From assembly GCF_040276065.1 (NCBI RefSeq), contig NZ_JBELOI010000007.1, positions 1 through 64,000 of the forward strand: a stretch of 64,000 bases of DNA. Direction: 5' to 3'. This document shows positions 7,275-15,825 of the stretch, one piece after another. The position numbers were made by a program, and so were the translations under genes. The DNA is from Castellaniella sp040276065 (GTDB lineage: Bacteria; Pseudomonadota; Gammaproteobacteria; Burkholderiales; Burkholderiaceae_B). Position 1 is the stretch's first letter, and each line of letters starts with the position of its first letter. The notes below the pieces were generated by a model. It was not told the DNA's origin. It made no database searches and saw only the letters and a program-made list of their open reading frames with translations.

Positions 7275-8492
7275 ATGAAGGCTCTATCGAACACCTTTTC
7301 CGGAACGGCCATCGCGGCGCTTCTCTTATCGGCGGCTCTTCCCGCATCTGCGCAGATCACAGGCGACACTGTCAAGCTCGGCTTCTTAACGGATATCACC
7401 GGCACGTATGCCGATAATGATGGACAGGGGGGTGTCGAAGCCATCAAGATGGCGATCGAGGACTTCGGCGGGAGCATCAACGGCAAGAAAGTCGAACTCT
7501 TGTATGCCGATCACTTGAACAAGGTGGACGTTGCGGTCGCCAAAGCCCATGAATGGTTTGACCGCGAAGGGCTGGACATGCTGATCGGCGGCGCGAACTC
7601 GAGTGTCGGGTTGGCCTTGTCCAAGCTTTCCGCCGACAAGAAAAAGCCATTCATCGCCGTGACGGCTGCGACGCCGCGGTTGACCAATGAGGAGTGCACG
7701 CCCTACACCATCGCGTACGCCTATGACACTGTGTCGGTTTCGCGCGGCACCGCTTCGGCCATCGTCGACGAAGGCGGGGATACTTGGTTCTTCATCACGG
7801 CGGATTACGCGTTCGGCACGTCTTTGCAAGAAGAAGCCACCAAAGTGCTGGAAGCGCACGGCGGCAAGGTGGTGGGGAGCGCGAGGCATCCGGTTGGCGC
7901 TTCGCCCGACTTTTCGTCACTCGTGCTGCAGGCGGCCGCCTCCAAGGCCAAGATTCTTGCCTTGGCCACCAGCGGATCGGATCTTCTCAATGTGATCAAG
8001 ACGGCCAATCAGTTCGGCGTCAACAAGACCATGAAGCTCGCCGCCATCCTGACCCACATTACGGAGATCAATTCGATCGGGCTGGAGCAAGCCCAGGGCA
8101 TGTACCTGACGGATGGTTGGTATTGGGATCAGAACGAGGCGTCGCGCGCTTGGTCCAAGCGCTTCTTCGAGAAGATGAAACGCATGCCCACCGCCATGCA
8201 GGCGGCCGACTATTCGGCTGCGTTGACTTACCTGAAGGCTGTCAAGGCCATCGACAGCGACGATGGGGACAAGGTCATGGCTCAGCTGAAATCGACCACG
8301 ATCAGCGATATGCTGACACAGCATGGGGTGATTCGCCCGGACGGACGGATGGTATACGACATGTACCTGCGTCAAGTCAAAACGCCAGCCGAATCCAAGT
8401 ATCCCTGGGACTACTACAAGACGCTCAAGACCATTCCTGGCGACGAAGCCTATACCAGGAAGTCGGAAACCAAGTGCGTGTTGTGGAAATAA
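7275..8492 (+). CDS. ABC importer substrate-binding protein, LivK/branched-chain amino acid family
   Basis: The 405-aa protein has a cleavable signal peptide (positive MKALSNTF, hydrophobic core, cleavage after PASA near residue 26) and then VKLGFLTDITGTYADNDGQG, the ligand-binding fold of family-5 periplasmic receptors. In Burkholderiales such receptors often bind aromatic acids rather than leucine. TAAGGAG precedes the ATG. It heads a five-gene importer operon (7275-11875) behind operator site 4. Given the co-regulated oxygenase, the ligand is probably the island's growth substrate, for example an aromatic or cyclic carboxylate; this is inference. Confidence 0.9.
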   Translation: MKALSNTFSGTAIAALLLSAALPASAQITGDTVKLGFLTDITGTYADNDGQGGVEAIKMAIEDFGGSINGKKVELLYADHLNKVDVAVAKAHEWFDREGLDMLIGGANSSVGLALSKLSADKKKPFIAVTAATPRLTNEECTPYTIAYAYDTVSVSRGTASAIVDEGGDTWFFITADYAFGTSLQEEATKVLEAHGGKVVGSARHPVGASPDFSSLVLQAAASKAKILALATSGSDLLNVIKTANQFGVNKTMKLAAILTHITEINSIGLEQAQGMYLTDGWYWDQNEASRAWSKRFFEKMKRMPTAMQAADYSAALTYLKAVKAIDSDDGDKVMAQLKSTTISDMLTQHGVIRPDGRMVYDMYLRQVKTPAESKYPWDYYKTLKTIPGDEAYTRKSETKCVLWK

Positions 8493-8522
8493 GGCGACTC
8501 GCATCCTCAGGCTGACAACGCT

Positions 8523-9407
8523 ATGGAAATCCTCGGCTACCCATTACCCGCCATTCTCGCACAGCTCGTCGTGGGTCTCGTCAATGGTTCGTTCTACGCC
8601 ATGCTTTCGCTCGGCCTGGCCATCATTTTCGGCCTGCTGAACGTCATCAACATGTCTCATGGGGCCATGTACATGCTGGGCGCCTTCGCGACATGGATGG
8701 GGCTGGCGTACTTCGACATCAACTACTGGATCATGCTGTTGATCGCCCCTGTGATCATTGGGCTGATCGGCGTCGCGATCGAGAAGACGATGCTGCGGTG
8801 GCTGTACAAGCTGGATCATTTATATGGCCTGCTGCTGACCATCGGGGTCGCCAGTTTCCTCGAGGGGTTGATGCTGTCCTTCTTTGGTGTGTCCGGAGTC
8901 TCCTATTCGCCGCCGAGTGTCCTGGGCGGGGCGCTAGACCTCGGGTTCATGATGCTGCCGGCCTATCGAGCGTTCGTGGTGCTTGTGAGTGTGGTGGTCT
9001 GTCTGGGCACCTGGCTGGCGATCGAGAAGACCAAGCTGGGTGCATACCTGCGCGCCGGTACGGAAAACCCAGAGCTTGTTGGTGCTTTCGGTGTCAATGT
9101 GCCGCTATTGGTGACCTTGACCTATGGTTTCGGTGTCGGCCTGGCCGGGCTAGCGGGTGTCCTGGCCGCGCCCACCGTGCAGGTGTCTCCCCTGATGGGT
9201 GCGAATCTCATCGTGGTGGTGTTTGCCGTGGTCGTCATCGGTGGCTTGAACTCCATCCTGGGATCCATCGTCACCGGCCTGGCATTGGGGGTGGCGGAGG
9301 CTGTGGTCAGCATGTTCTATCCGGATGCCTCTGCCACCGTCGTCTTCGTCATCATGGCGATCGTCTTGGTCCTGCGGCCGGCAGGCTTGTTCGGGAAAGA
9401 AAAATGA
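8523..9407 (+). CDS. ABC importer permease, LivH family
   Basis: The 294-aa integral membrane protein has about eight hydrophobic segments. It includes the LivH features GLVNGSFYAMLSLGLAIIFG near the N-terminus and a cytoplasmic EKTKLGAYLRAG loop that contacts the ATPase, and ends in VLVLRPAGLFG, the normal end of this family. It is the first of two permeases of the importer. The gene follows the binding-protein gene by 30 bp and its stop overlaps the next start (ATGA at 9404), so the two permeases are probably translationally coupled. Confidence 0.9.
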   Translation: MEILGYPLPAILAQLVVGLVNGSFYAMLSLGLAIIFGLLNVINMSHGAMYMLGAFATWMGLAYFDINYWIMLLIAPVIIGLIGVAIEKTMLRWLYKLDHLYGLLLTIGVASFLEGLMLSFFGVSGVSYSPPSVLGGALDLGFMMLPAYRAFVVLVSVVVCLGTWLAIEKTKLGAYLRAGTENPELVGAFGVNVPLLVTLTYGFGVGLAGLAGVLAAPTVQVSPLMGANLIVVVFAVVVIGGLNSILGSIVTGLALGVAEAVVSMFYPDASATVVFVIMAIVLVLRPAGLFGKEK

Positions 9408-10411
9408 AGGGGAGCATCATGTTGGACAAGCGGCTTGGGTATGGCTTAGCGCTCGTTTTCCTGCTTGTCGCGCCGCACTTCGCCTATCCTTTGTTCCTGA
9501 TGACCGTGCTGTGCTTCGCTCTGTTTGCCTGCGCATTGAACCTGATCATGGGTTTTGCCGGGATGGTGTCGTTCGGCCATGCCGCTTTTTTCGGTGGCTC
9601 GGCCTACATCGCGGGCTATGTGCTGGCCAGCTACGGATGGCCTTTCGAAGTCGGGATGCTCGCGGGGACGGCCGCGGGGGCCCTGATGGGGATGATTGTG
9701 GGGGTGCTTGCGGCCCGCCGCACCGGCATCTATTTTGCAATGATCACGCTGGCGCTCGCACAGATGATGTATTTTATTTACCTCAAGGCGCCCTTCACCG
9801 GCGGCGAGGACGGGTTGCAGGCTATCCCCCGCGGGAAGCTGCTTGGCATATGGTCCCTGAAGGACGACATCACCTATTACTACGTCCTCTTGACGTATTG
9901 CCTGCTGGGCTGGGCGCTGATCGTGCGCACCGTCCACTCTCACTATGGACAGGTGCTGCGCGCCATCAAGGAAAACGAAGCCCGGGCGTTATCGCTCGGC
10001 TACGACGTGACCCGCTACAAGCTGCTGGCATTCGTGATTTCAGCCGCGCTTAGCGGACTGGCCGGGTCGTTGAAAGCCGTGGCCATTGGTGTCGCTACCT
10101 TGACGGACGTGCAGTGGACCATGTCGGGCCTCGTGCTCCTGATGGTCATGGTGGGTGGCATGAAAACCTTTGTCGGTCCTGCGGTAGGCGCTCTGGTGAT
10201 CATCACCTTGCAGATTGAGCTGGACAACTTCGGCCATTACCTGGCAGACGTGACCCAGATCGACTGGTTTAGCCGAATCGGCGTTTCGATTCCCATGGTC
10301 ACAGGGCTGATCTTCATCGCCAGCGTACTGCTGTTCAGGGAGGGTATCGTGGGCAGCCTCAAGGCGTCACGGCATCGGCTCCAACGGAAGGGGGCCCGGC
10401 ATCATGGCTGA
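9404..10411 (+). CDS. ABC importer permease, LivM family
   Basis: The product is 335 aa with multiple transmembrane helices. It contains NLIMGFAGMVSFGHAAFFG, typical of LivM, and the RAIKENEARALSLGYDVTRYK coupling loop. The start at 9404 overlaps the LivH stop (ATGA). An in-frame ATG at 9419 has the better Shine-Dalgarno sequence (AAGGGGAG) and is the alternative. Together with LivH it forms the membrane channel for the substrate delivered by the binding protein. Its end overlaps the ATPase gene at 10404 by 8 bp. Confidence 0.9.
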   Translation: MKGSIMLDKRLGYGLALVFLLVAPHFAYPLFLMTVLCFALFACALNLIMGFAGMVSFGHAAFFGGSAYIAGYVLASYGWPFEVGMLAGTAAGALMGMIVGVLAARRTGIYFAMITLALAQMMYFIYLKAPFTGGEDGLQAIPRGKLLGIWSLKDDITYYYVLLTYCLLGWALIVRTVHSHYGQVLRAIKENEARALSLGYDVTRYKLLAFVISAALSGLAGSLKAVAIGVATLTDVQWTMSGLVLLMVMVGGMKTFVGPAVGALVIITLQIELDNFGHYLADVTQIDWFSRIGVSIPMVTGLIFIASVLLFREGIVGSLKASRHRLQRKGARHHG

Positions 10412-11168
10412 TCTGATTCTGGAAACTCGGGGCCTATGCAAGGATTTCAAGGGGTTCAGGGCGGTTGACAACGTAGACCTGCGCATCGAGCGGGGATCCA
10501 TTCACGCGATCATCGGCCCCAATGGTGCGGGCAAGACCACCTGCTTCAACCTGTTGACAAAATTCCTCATTCCTACCGCGGGGCAAATCTATTTCGATGG
10601 ACGCGATATCACCACCGACAGGCCGGCCGAAGTGGCGCGCCGGGGCATCATCCGTTCCTTCCAAATTTCGGCGGTATTCCCCTACATGACGGTACTCGAG
10701 AACGTGCGTGTCGGCTTGCAGCGGCAATTGAGCACGACGTTCGATTTCTGGCGCAGCGAGCGCAGCCTGGCGTCTCTCAATGATCGAGCCATGGCCTTGC
10801 TCGAGGAGGTCGATCTGGCCTCGTTCGCCGATGCGATCACCGTCGGCCTGCCATACGGTCGGAAGCGAGCCCTCGAGATTGCGACCACGCTCGCTATGGA
10901 ACCAGTGCTGTTGCTGCTGGACGAGCCGACGTCCGGCATGGGTCACGAGGACGTCGACCGGGTGGCTGCTTTGATTAAGAAGGTGGCCGCCGGGCGCACA
11001 GTCCTGATGGTCGAACACAATATGGCGATGGTGGCCGGCATTTCCGATCGCATCACCGTGCTGCAGCGGGGCGCTGTCCTCGCCGAAGGCCGATATGCAG
11101 AAGTATCCAGCAATCCACTTGTGGTGGAAGCCTACATGGGCAGTCAGGCGAACAGGGTGAACACATGA
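10404..11168 (+). CDS. ABC importer ATPase, LivG family
   Basis: The 254-aa ATPase has an intact Walker A (GPNGAGKTT), a Q-loop region around RSFQISAVFPYMTVLEN, a LivG-type signature region LPYGRKRALEIA and Walker B LLLLDEPTSGM, followed by the HNM switch segment (VEHNMAMV). It powers the LivHM permease pair together with LivF. Its start lies inside the end of the livM-like gene and its stop overlaps the next ATPase gene, so the operon is tightly packed. The signature LPYGRKR in place of LSGGQ is normal for this family. Confidence 0.9.
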   Translation: MADLILETRGLCKDFKGFRAVDNVDLRIERGSIHAIIGPNGAGKTTCFNLLTKFLIPTAGQIYFDGRDITTDRPAEVARRGIIRSFQISAVFPYMTVLENVRVGLQRQLSTTFDFWRSERSLASLNDRAMALLEEVDLASFADAITVGLPYGRKRALEIATTLAMEPVLLLLDEPTSGMGHEDVDRVAALIKKVAAGRTVLMVEHNMAMVAGISDRITVLQRGAVLAEGRYAEVSSNPLVVEAYMGSQANRVNT

Positions 11169-11875
11169 GTATGCAAGCCATCGAGGTGGATCAGTTGCAC
11201 GCTTGGTATGGCGAATCCCATGTGCTTCATGGCGTCAGCTTATACGTCAAAGAGGGGGAGCTCGTCAGTCTGCTCGGGCGCAATGGCGCCGGACGTACCA
11301 CTACCTTGCGCGCCATGCTAGGCCTGACGGGCCAGCGGCGGGGCTCCATCCGCATCGGCGGCACGGAAGTCATCGCGTTGCCGAGTCACAAGATCGCGCA
11401 CCTGGGGGTAGGATATTGTCCGGAGGAGCGTGGCATCTTTTCCTCGCTGACGGTCGAAGAGAATCTGACCCTGCCGCCGGTGGTTTCGCGCACGGCGGAA
11501 AGCATGTCGGTCGCGGAGCTCTACGCACTGTTCCCGAATCTAAAGGAACGTCGCCATAGCCAAGGCACCCGGCTATCGGGCGGGGAACAGCAGATGCTCG
11601 CCATTGCGCGGATACTGCGCACGGGTGCGCGGATACTCTTGCTGGATGAGATTTCCGAAGGGCTCGCGCCGGTCATTGTGCAAGCGCTGGCGGACACCGC
11701 AAGAATGTTGAAATCGAAAGGCTACACCATCATTATGGTCGAGCAGAATTTCCACTTTGCGGCAGAGCTGGCGGATCGTTTCTATGTCATGGAGCACGGG
11801 GGAATCGTGGAATCCTTCAGCGCGTCCGAGCTGGAAAGCAAAACACCGCTGCTCAATCGGCTGTTGGGCGTATGA
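11165..11875 (+). CDS. ABC importer ATPase, LivF family
   Basis: The 236-aa ATPase has the signature RLSGGEQQMLAIARIL, Walker B ILLLDEISEGLAP and the MVEQNFHFA switch. Its Walker A is GRNGAGRTT, with arginine in place of the nucleotide-binding lysine. I recall the same K-to-R change in other LivF proteins of this order, so it is probably a tolerated family variant rather than damage. It is the last gene of the importer operon. The next gene begins 171 bp further on behind its own promoter and operator. Confidence 0.9.
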   Translation: MSMQAIEVDQLHAWYGESHVLHGVSLYVKEGELVSLLGRNGAGRTTTLRAMLGLTGQRRGSIRIGGTEVIALPSHKIAHLGVGYCPEERGIFSSLTVEENLTLPPVVSRTAESMSVAELYALFPNLKERRHSQGTRLSGGEQQMLAIARILRTGARILLLDEISEGLAPVIVQALADTARMLKSKGYTIIMVEQNFHFAAELADRFYVMEHGGIVESFSASELESKTPLLNRLLGV

Positions 11876-11903
11876 GCGCGGCGCAGCAAGCCAGGATGTC
11901 TTC

Positions 11904-11932
11904 TTGACAGCCCCGATGTTGTTCCATAAACT
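11904..11932 (+). promoter_or_regulatory. Sigma-70 promoter of the oxygenase operon
   Basis: TTGACA (11904-11909) and TAAACT (11927-11932) are spaced by 17 bp. Operator site 5 begins 7 bp after the -10, over the expected start of transcription. The arrangement closely copies that at 5107-5154. Confidence 0.75.
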
Positions 11933-11939
11933 AACCTTA

Positions 11940-11953
11940 AGTTAGCGCTATCA
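11940..11953 (+). promoter_or_regulatory. LacI-family operator, site 5 (oxygenase operon)
   Basis: AGTTAGCGCTATCA is identical to sites 1 and 4. It sits directly downstream of the promoter at 11904-11932 and about 94 bp before the first gene of the ThDP enzyme / Rieske oxygenase operon. Confidence 0.8.
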
Positions 11954-12046
11954 TTTGATAGGTGAAGGACGTTCCGGTTCTTGGGACATCCGTCAGGCGC
12001 TTCTTGGGGCGGACCCTTGGGTCCTCTATTCGGAGACGTTGAAATC

Positions 12047-13657
12047 ATGGGCACACGCAGCGGCGCTCAAATACTGGTCGAACAACTCGCCGCGAGGAAG
12101 GTGAGGCGGATTTTTGGTGTTCCGGGGGGGGACTGCAGCCTGGACATCATCCAGGCCGCCAGCGAAGCGGGGATCGAATTTGTCGTCACGCGGACGGAGA
12201 ACGCCGCCGCTATCATGGCGTCGGTCACCGCCGAACTCTCGGGAGGCATCGGGGTCGTGCTGACGACCCGCGGCCCGGGCTTCGCCAATGGCGTCAATGG
12301 CCTGTCGTACGCGGCGCTCGACCGTGCTCCGATCGTGATGATCAGTGATGGCTATGAGCCTACGCAGAACTACATCAGCCACCAGCGCATAGACCAGCTA
12401 GCCATCGCCGGCCCGCTCGTGAAGGCCGCCATGCGGCTCGAGGCGCCCATGAATCTGCCCGCCGTTGGTGCGTTTCTGGATACGGCGCTGAGCGAGCCTC
12501 AAGGCCCAGTCTATCTAGAGGTGACCGGAACGGGTATGCGCTGCAATCTGCCCGAAGACAGTATTCCCGTCACGCCGGCTGTTCTCCGGCATCAGCCGCT
12601 CGATCAGCGGTCTCTGGAGCTGGCGCGATCATGGCTGGGTCAGGCCAAGCGGCCCGTGATGATCGCTGGCCTGCAGGCGATCGAAGACCAGGCGTGCGCG
12701 GCTCTGCGTAGCCTGGCGTCGCGGTGGAACTGTCCCGTGCTCGCGACCTACAAGGCGAAAGGCGTGCTGTCGGATGCCAACCCTCTGATGCTGGGTTCAT
12801 ATATCGGCGGGGCGGCCGAGGCGCCGGTGCTGCGCGAGGCGGACCTCATCGTTCTGTTTGGTGCGGATCCGGTCGAATTTCCGCCACAGCCGTGGCCTTA
12901 CGAGGCGCCGGTCGTGGAGATCGCGGCCCGACCGTTCGCTCGTCACTACATGGTGCCCACGGTATCCGTGATAGGCAGCCTTGCGGAGGCGGGCACCGCG
13001 CTCGAGGCCAGCCTCGGCTCGAGCGCTTGGACCTCGGCCCACCTGGAGGGCTACAAGTCGTCCATCCTCGCCTGTGCGGAGATGGAGGACGGTGGTCCGA
13101 TCACGCCCCAGATGGCCGCCCGGGCGGCATGCGCGGCGCTGCCGCCCGACGCCCGTATTGCCGTCGATGCCGGCGCCCATATGATGCCGGTACTGGCCTG
13201 GTTTACCGCGAATCGGCCGCGCGACGTGCTGATTTCTCGTGGTTTGGCGACCATGGCCTTCGCCTTGCCGGCCGCGTTGGCAGCCGCGCTCGAGCAGCCT
13301 GACCGCCCTGTCGTCGCCTTCACGGGCGATGGCGGACTGATGATGTGTGCGGCTGAGCTGGCCACCGCCGTCCAAGCGCGCTGCAACTTGACTGTAGTGG
13401 TGTTGAATGACTCCAGCATGACGTTGATTGGGGTGAAACAGCGGCGGCGCAAGCTGCCGAACGCAGGCGTCGATTATTCGGCAAGCAACTTCGCGGATGT
13501 GGCGCGTGGATTTGGAGGACGTGGCTTTCGGGTGGAGGCGCCTGCCGACCTCGAGCACGCGCTTCGGGAAGCGATGGCGGGAGATACGCCCTCGCTGGTG
13601 GATGTGGTCGTTGACCCGGAACCGTATCACGCGCAAATCAAGGCCATCCGGGGATGA
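12047..13657 (+). CDS. Thiamine-diphosphate-dependent enzyme, acetolactate synthase / benzoylformate decarboxylase superfamily
   Basis: The 536-aa protein has the three-domain layout of this family. The N-terminal PYR domain carries Glu51 (RTENAA) that activates the cofactor and a GPGFANGVNGL loop. A central nucleotide-fold domain follows, and the C-terminal PP domain has the ThDP/Mg motif GDGG...LND near residue 427. Members decarboxylate 2-oxo acids or carry out carboligation or C-C cleavage. Because Glu51 is present it is not a glyoxylate carboligase. ATG 12047 is preferred (GGAG upstream) although the frame is open back to 11981. It is the first gene of the oxygenase operon, so it probably acts on the ring-derived or side-chain 2-oxo acid. 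Confidence 0.85.
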   Translation: MGTRSGAQILVEQLAARKVRRIFGVPGGDCSLDIIQAASEAGIEFVVTRTENAAAIMASVTAELSGGIGVVLTTRGPGFANGVNGLSYAALDRAPIVMISDGYEPTQNYISHQRIDQLAIAGPLVKAAMRLEAPMNLPAVGAFLDTALSEPQGPVYLEVTGTGMRCNLPEDSIPVTPAVLRHQPLDQRSLELARSWLGQAKRPVMIAGLQAIEDQACAALRSLASRWNCPVLATYKAKGVLSDANPLMLGSYIGGAAEAPVLREADLIVLFGADPVEFPPQPWPYEAPVVEIAARPFARHYMVPTVSVIGSLAEAGTALEASLGSSAWTSAHLEGYKSSILACAEMEDGGPITPQMAARAACAALPPDARIAVDAGAHMMPVLAWFTANRPRDVLISRGLATMAFALPAALAAALEQPDRPVVAFTGDGGLMMCAAELATAVQARCNLTVVVLNDSSMTLIGVKQRRRKLPNAGVDYSASNFADVARGFGGRGFRVEAPADLEHALREAMAGDTPSLVDVVVDPEPYHAQIKAIRG

Positions 13658-13715
13658 CGGAAATCCGTGCGGCCGCGGTGCCGCGGACGAGATTATTTTT
13701 CAATGGAGTGAGGCA

Positions 13716-14186
13716 ATGATGCCGATCCGAGCGGAACTCAGGGATCTGTACGACGATTACGCGATTGCGTTGGACGATTTCGATTTGTCGGCATGGGCGG
13801 GGTTTTTCACTGACGACTGCACTTACCGGATCGTCTCGATGGAGAATCACCGGGAAAACCTGCCGCTGTCGACCATGCTGTGCGAAGGCATCGGGATGGT
13901 GCGTGATCGGGCGGCCAGCATCCAGCATGCTTCGGTATTCGAGCCACGTGTGCTGCGGCACCTGGTCAGCGGCGTCCGTGTCGACGAGGTCGTCTCGGGC
14001 GATGCATGGAAGGCGCGAGCGAACTTCGCGATCCTCGAAAGCTTGTCCAACCGGGAGACGCATCTCTTGGTGGTCGGGCGCTATCTGGACCATGTGGTGA
14101 GGCGGGACGGGCAGCTCAAGCTGCGGGAACGGGTCTGTGTTTATGACAACTATCGTATCCCGACTTCACTGGTGTACCCCATTTAA
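13716..14186 (+). CDS. Aromatic-ring-hydroxylating dioxygenase, beta (small) subunit
   Basis: The 156-aa product matches the SnoaL/NTF2-like beta subunits of Rieske dioxygenases: an acidic LYDDYAIALDDFDLSAWAGF start, FFTDDCTYRIVSMEN, a central ARANFAILES strand and a C-terminal KLRERVCVYDNYRIPTSLVYPI. Beta subunits are mainly structural and assemble as alpha3beta3 with the catalytic subunit. The start is the first of two adjacent ATGs (13716, 13719) behind GGAGTGAGG. It lies between the ThDP-enzyme gene and the alpha-subunit gene, 19 bp from the latter. The closest families I recognise are the small subunits of anthranilate (AndAd) and salicylate-5-hydroxylase (NagH) systems. Confidence 0.87.
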   Translation: MMPIRAELRDLYDDYAIALDDFDLSAWAGFFTDDCTYRIVSMENHRENLPLSTMLCEGIGMVRDRAASIQHASVFEPRVLRHLVSGVRVDEVVSGDAWKARANFAILESLSNRETHLLVVGRYLDHVVRRDGQLKLRERVCVYDNYRIPTSLVYPI

Positions 14187-14205
14187 AAGCAAGGACGCAT
14201 GCATC

Positions 14206-15483
14206 ATGAACGCAAGCCCTACCCCGACCCCGACCCCGACCGTCACGCCTCGCATTGGCTCACGCCGGTGGCCTGATTCACAGGGCGATGCCAGAATCCC
14301 CGCCTGGGTCTATTCTGACCCGGCGATTTTCAAGCGTGAGATGGAGGTCTTCTATAACGGGCCTACCTGGAATTTTGTCGGGCTGGAGTGCGAGATCCCC
14401 GCGGCGGGCAACTACAAGCGCAGCTGGGTCGGGACCCGCTCGGTCATCATGGTCCGGGACGAAGACGGGTCGGTCAATGTCGTCGAGAATCGTTGTGCTC
14501 ATCGTGGCTCGTCGCTGTGCTGGACCGACAAGGGAACGGTCAGCAGCTTCACCTGCCCCTACCATCATTGGAACTACGATCTCAAGGGAAACCTGCAGGG
14601 ACTGCCGTTCTTGCGGGGTGCCATGGGCAAGGGCGGCATGCCCCGCGATTTCAACAAATCAGAGCATGGCCTGCACAAGCTGCGCGTCACTGTGCACAAC
14701 GGCATTGTGTGGGCGACCTATGGCGAAGACACGCCCGATTTGGAAACGTATCTGGGTGATGAGATCCTTGCCGTCTTGAATCGCGCCACGGGTCGTGCGC
14801 CGCTACGGCTGTTGGGATACAACAGGCAACTACTGCCATGCAACTGGAAGCTCTACACGGAAAACAGTCGTGATCCTTATCATGCCACGCTGTTGCACAG
14901 CTTCTTCGTGACATTCGGGTTGCTGCGCACCGATACCGCATTCAAGGCCATCCCCACGCTGGGGGGGCGCCACGGTATCATGGCGTCCACCTATTCGGCG
15001 GCCACTGCCTCGACGCACAACGAGGTCACGAAAGAGCTGGCCTCGCTCAAGAGCGATCTGGCCCTGGAGGACATGCAGGTCGTCAGGCCCGTCGATGAGT
15101 TCGGTGACAGTTCGATGATCAATTTCTCCGTCCTACCCTCGGTGTTCTTCCAGCAGCATGGCAATTCCCTGGCGATTCGCCATGTCATCCCCAAGACCGA
15201 ATCGTCCACCGAACTCTCATGGACGCACTACGGATTCGCCGATGATGACGAGGTCATGCATAATCGCCGCCTCAAGCAGGCTAATCTGATGGGCCCATCG
15301 GGCTATGTGGCGATTGATGATAGCGAGATTCTGGCTCAGTTGCAGCCCATCACGGCCAGCGCTCCGGAAGCGGTGCAGGTTGTAGAAATGGGCGGTCGGG
15401 ATTTCACACCGCAGGAAACCATGGTCACCGAAACCCTGATCCGGAATTTCTATCGCTATTATCGCGAGCAAATGGGCCTGTAG
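14206..15483 (+). CDS. Rieske non-heme iron oxygenase, alpha (large) subunit, AndAc/NagG-like
   Basis: The 425-aa subunit has the [2Fe-2S] Rieske motif C97-x-H99...C117-x2-H120 (CAHRG, CPYHH) and the mononuclear iron site D223-x2-H226-x4-H231 (DPYHATLLH). The sequence around WNFVGLE, VVENRCAHRG, GNLQGLPF and the end IDDSEILAQLQP follows the anthranilate 1,2-dioxygenase (AndAc) and salicylate 5-hydroxylase (NagG) branch. That suggests a substituted aromatic carboxylate, but the specificity is not readable. ATG 14206 is chosen (AAGGA 11 nt upstream). The N-terminus contains a short ACCCCG tandem repeat encoding Pro-Thr. The island has beta subunit, ferredoxin and reductase, so the system is complete. 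Confidence 0.93.
   Translation: MNASPTPTPTPTVTPRIGSRRWPDSQGDARIPAWVYSDPAIFKREMEVFYNGPTWNFVGLECEIPAAGNYKRSWVGTRSVIMVRDEDGSVNVVENRCAHRGSSLCWTDKGTVSSFTCPYHHWNYDLKGNLQGLPFLRGAMGKGGMPRDFNKSEHGLHKLRVTVHNGIVWATYGEDTPDLETYLGDEILAVLNRATGRAPLRLLGYNRQLLPCNWKLYTENSRDPYHATLLHSFFVTFGLLRTDTAFKAIPTLGGRHGIMASTYSAATASTHNEVTKELASLKSDLALEDMQVVRPVDEFGDSSMINFSVLPSVFFQQHGNSLAIRHVIPKTESSTELSWTHYGFADDDEVMHNRRLKQANLMGPSGYVAIDDSEILAQLQPITASAPEAVQVVEMGGRDFTPQETMVTETLIRNFYRYYREQMGL
14221..14241 (+). repeat. Short ACCCCG hexamer repeat within the alpha-subunit gene
   Basis: About 3.5 copies of ACCCCG encode a Pro-Thr run just after the start codon of the Rieske alpha subunit. As the unit is six bases, changes in copy number would lengthen or shorten the tail without shifting the frame. 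Confidence 0.7.
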
Positions 15484-15504
15484 GCGCCCTCAGGAGACAT
15501 GTGT

Positions 15505-15822
15505 ATGGGCCAGTGGCATGCAGTGGCGGCGCCGAATGAAATCATCGAGGGCGTGCCCTTTCCAGTCGTGATCGAAGGAACACCCATTGCCTTGTATCGG
15601 CTCGGCGACGAAATCCATGCGATCGGCGATATCTGCACGCATGAGCACGTCAGGCTGTCGGAGGGGTTCGTCGACGGGGACGTGATCGAATGCCCGCTGC
15701 ACCAATCCTGTTTCTCCATCCGTGGTGGACGAGTGCTGAATCCGCCGGCGCGCGAGGATCTCCCCTCGTATCAGGTGCGGATCGAGGATGATCAGGTATT
15801 CGTTAACATGCAGACCGCTTGA
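15505..15822 (+). CDS. Rieske-type [2Fe-2S] ferredoxin of the oxygenase system
   Basis: The 105-aa protein has the soluble Rieske ferredoxin motif C44-x-H46...C63-x2-H66 (CTHEHV and CPLHQSCF), and the family length is normal. It should carry electrons from the FAD reductase at 5901-7172 to the oxygenase alpha subunit. ATG 15505 is preferred over 15499 because GGAG (15493-15496) is then 8 nt away rather than 2. It lies 21 bp after the alpha-subunit gene and 3 bp before the MmgE/PrpD gene. Confidence 0.92.
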   Translation: MGQWHAVAAPNEIIEGVPFPVVIEGTPIALYRLGDEIHAIGDICTHEHVRLSEGFVDGDVIECPLHQSCFSIRGGRVLNPPAREDLPSYQVRIEDDQVFVNMQTA

Positions 15823-15825
15823 GCC

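Noticed and set aside
12047..13657. Glyoxylate carboligase identity for the ThDP enzyme, suggested by the nearby tartronate-semialdehyde-reductase-like gene
   Set aside because: The cofactor-activating glutamate (Glu51) is present, whereas glyoxylate carboligase has valine at that position; the beta-HAD motif alone does not define the substrate.
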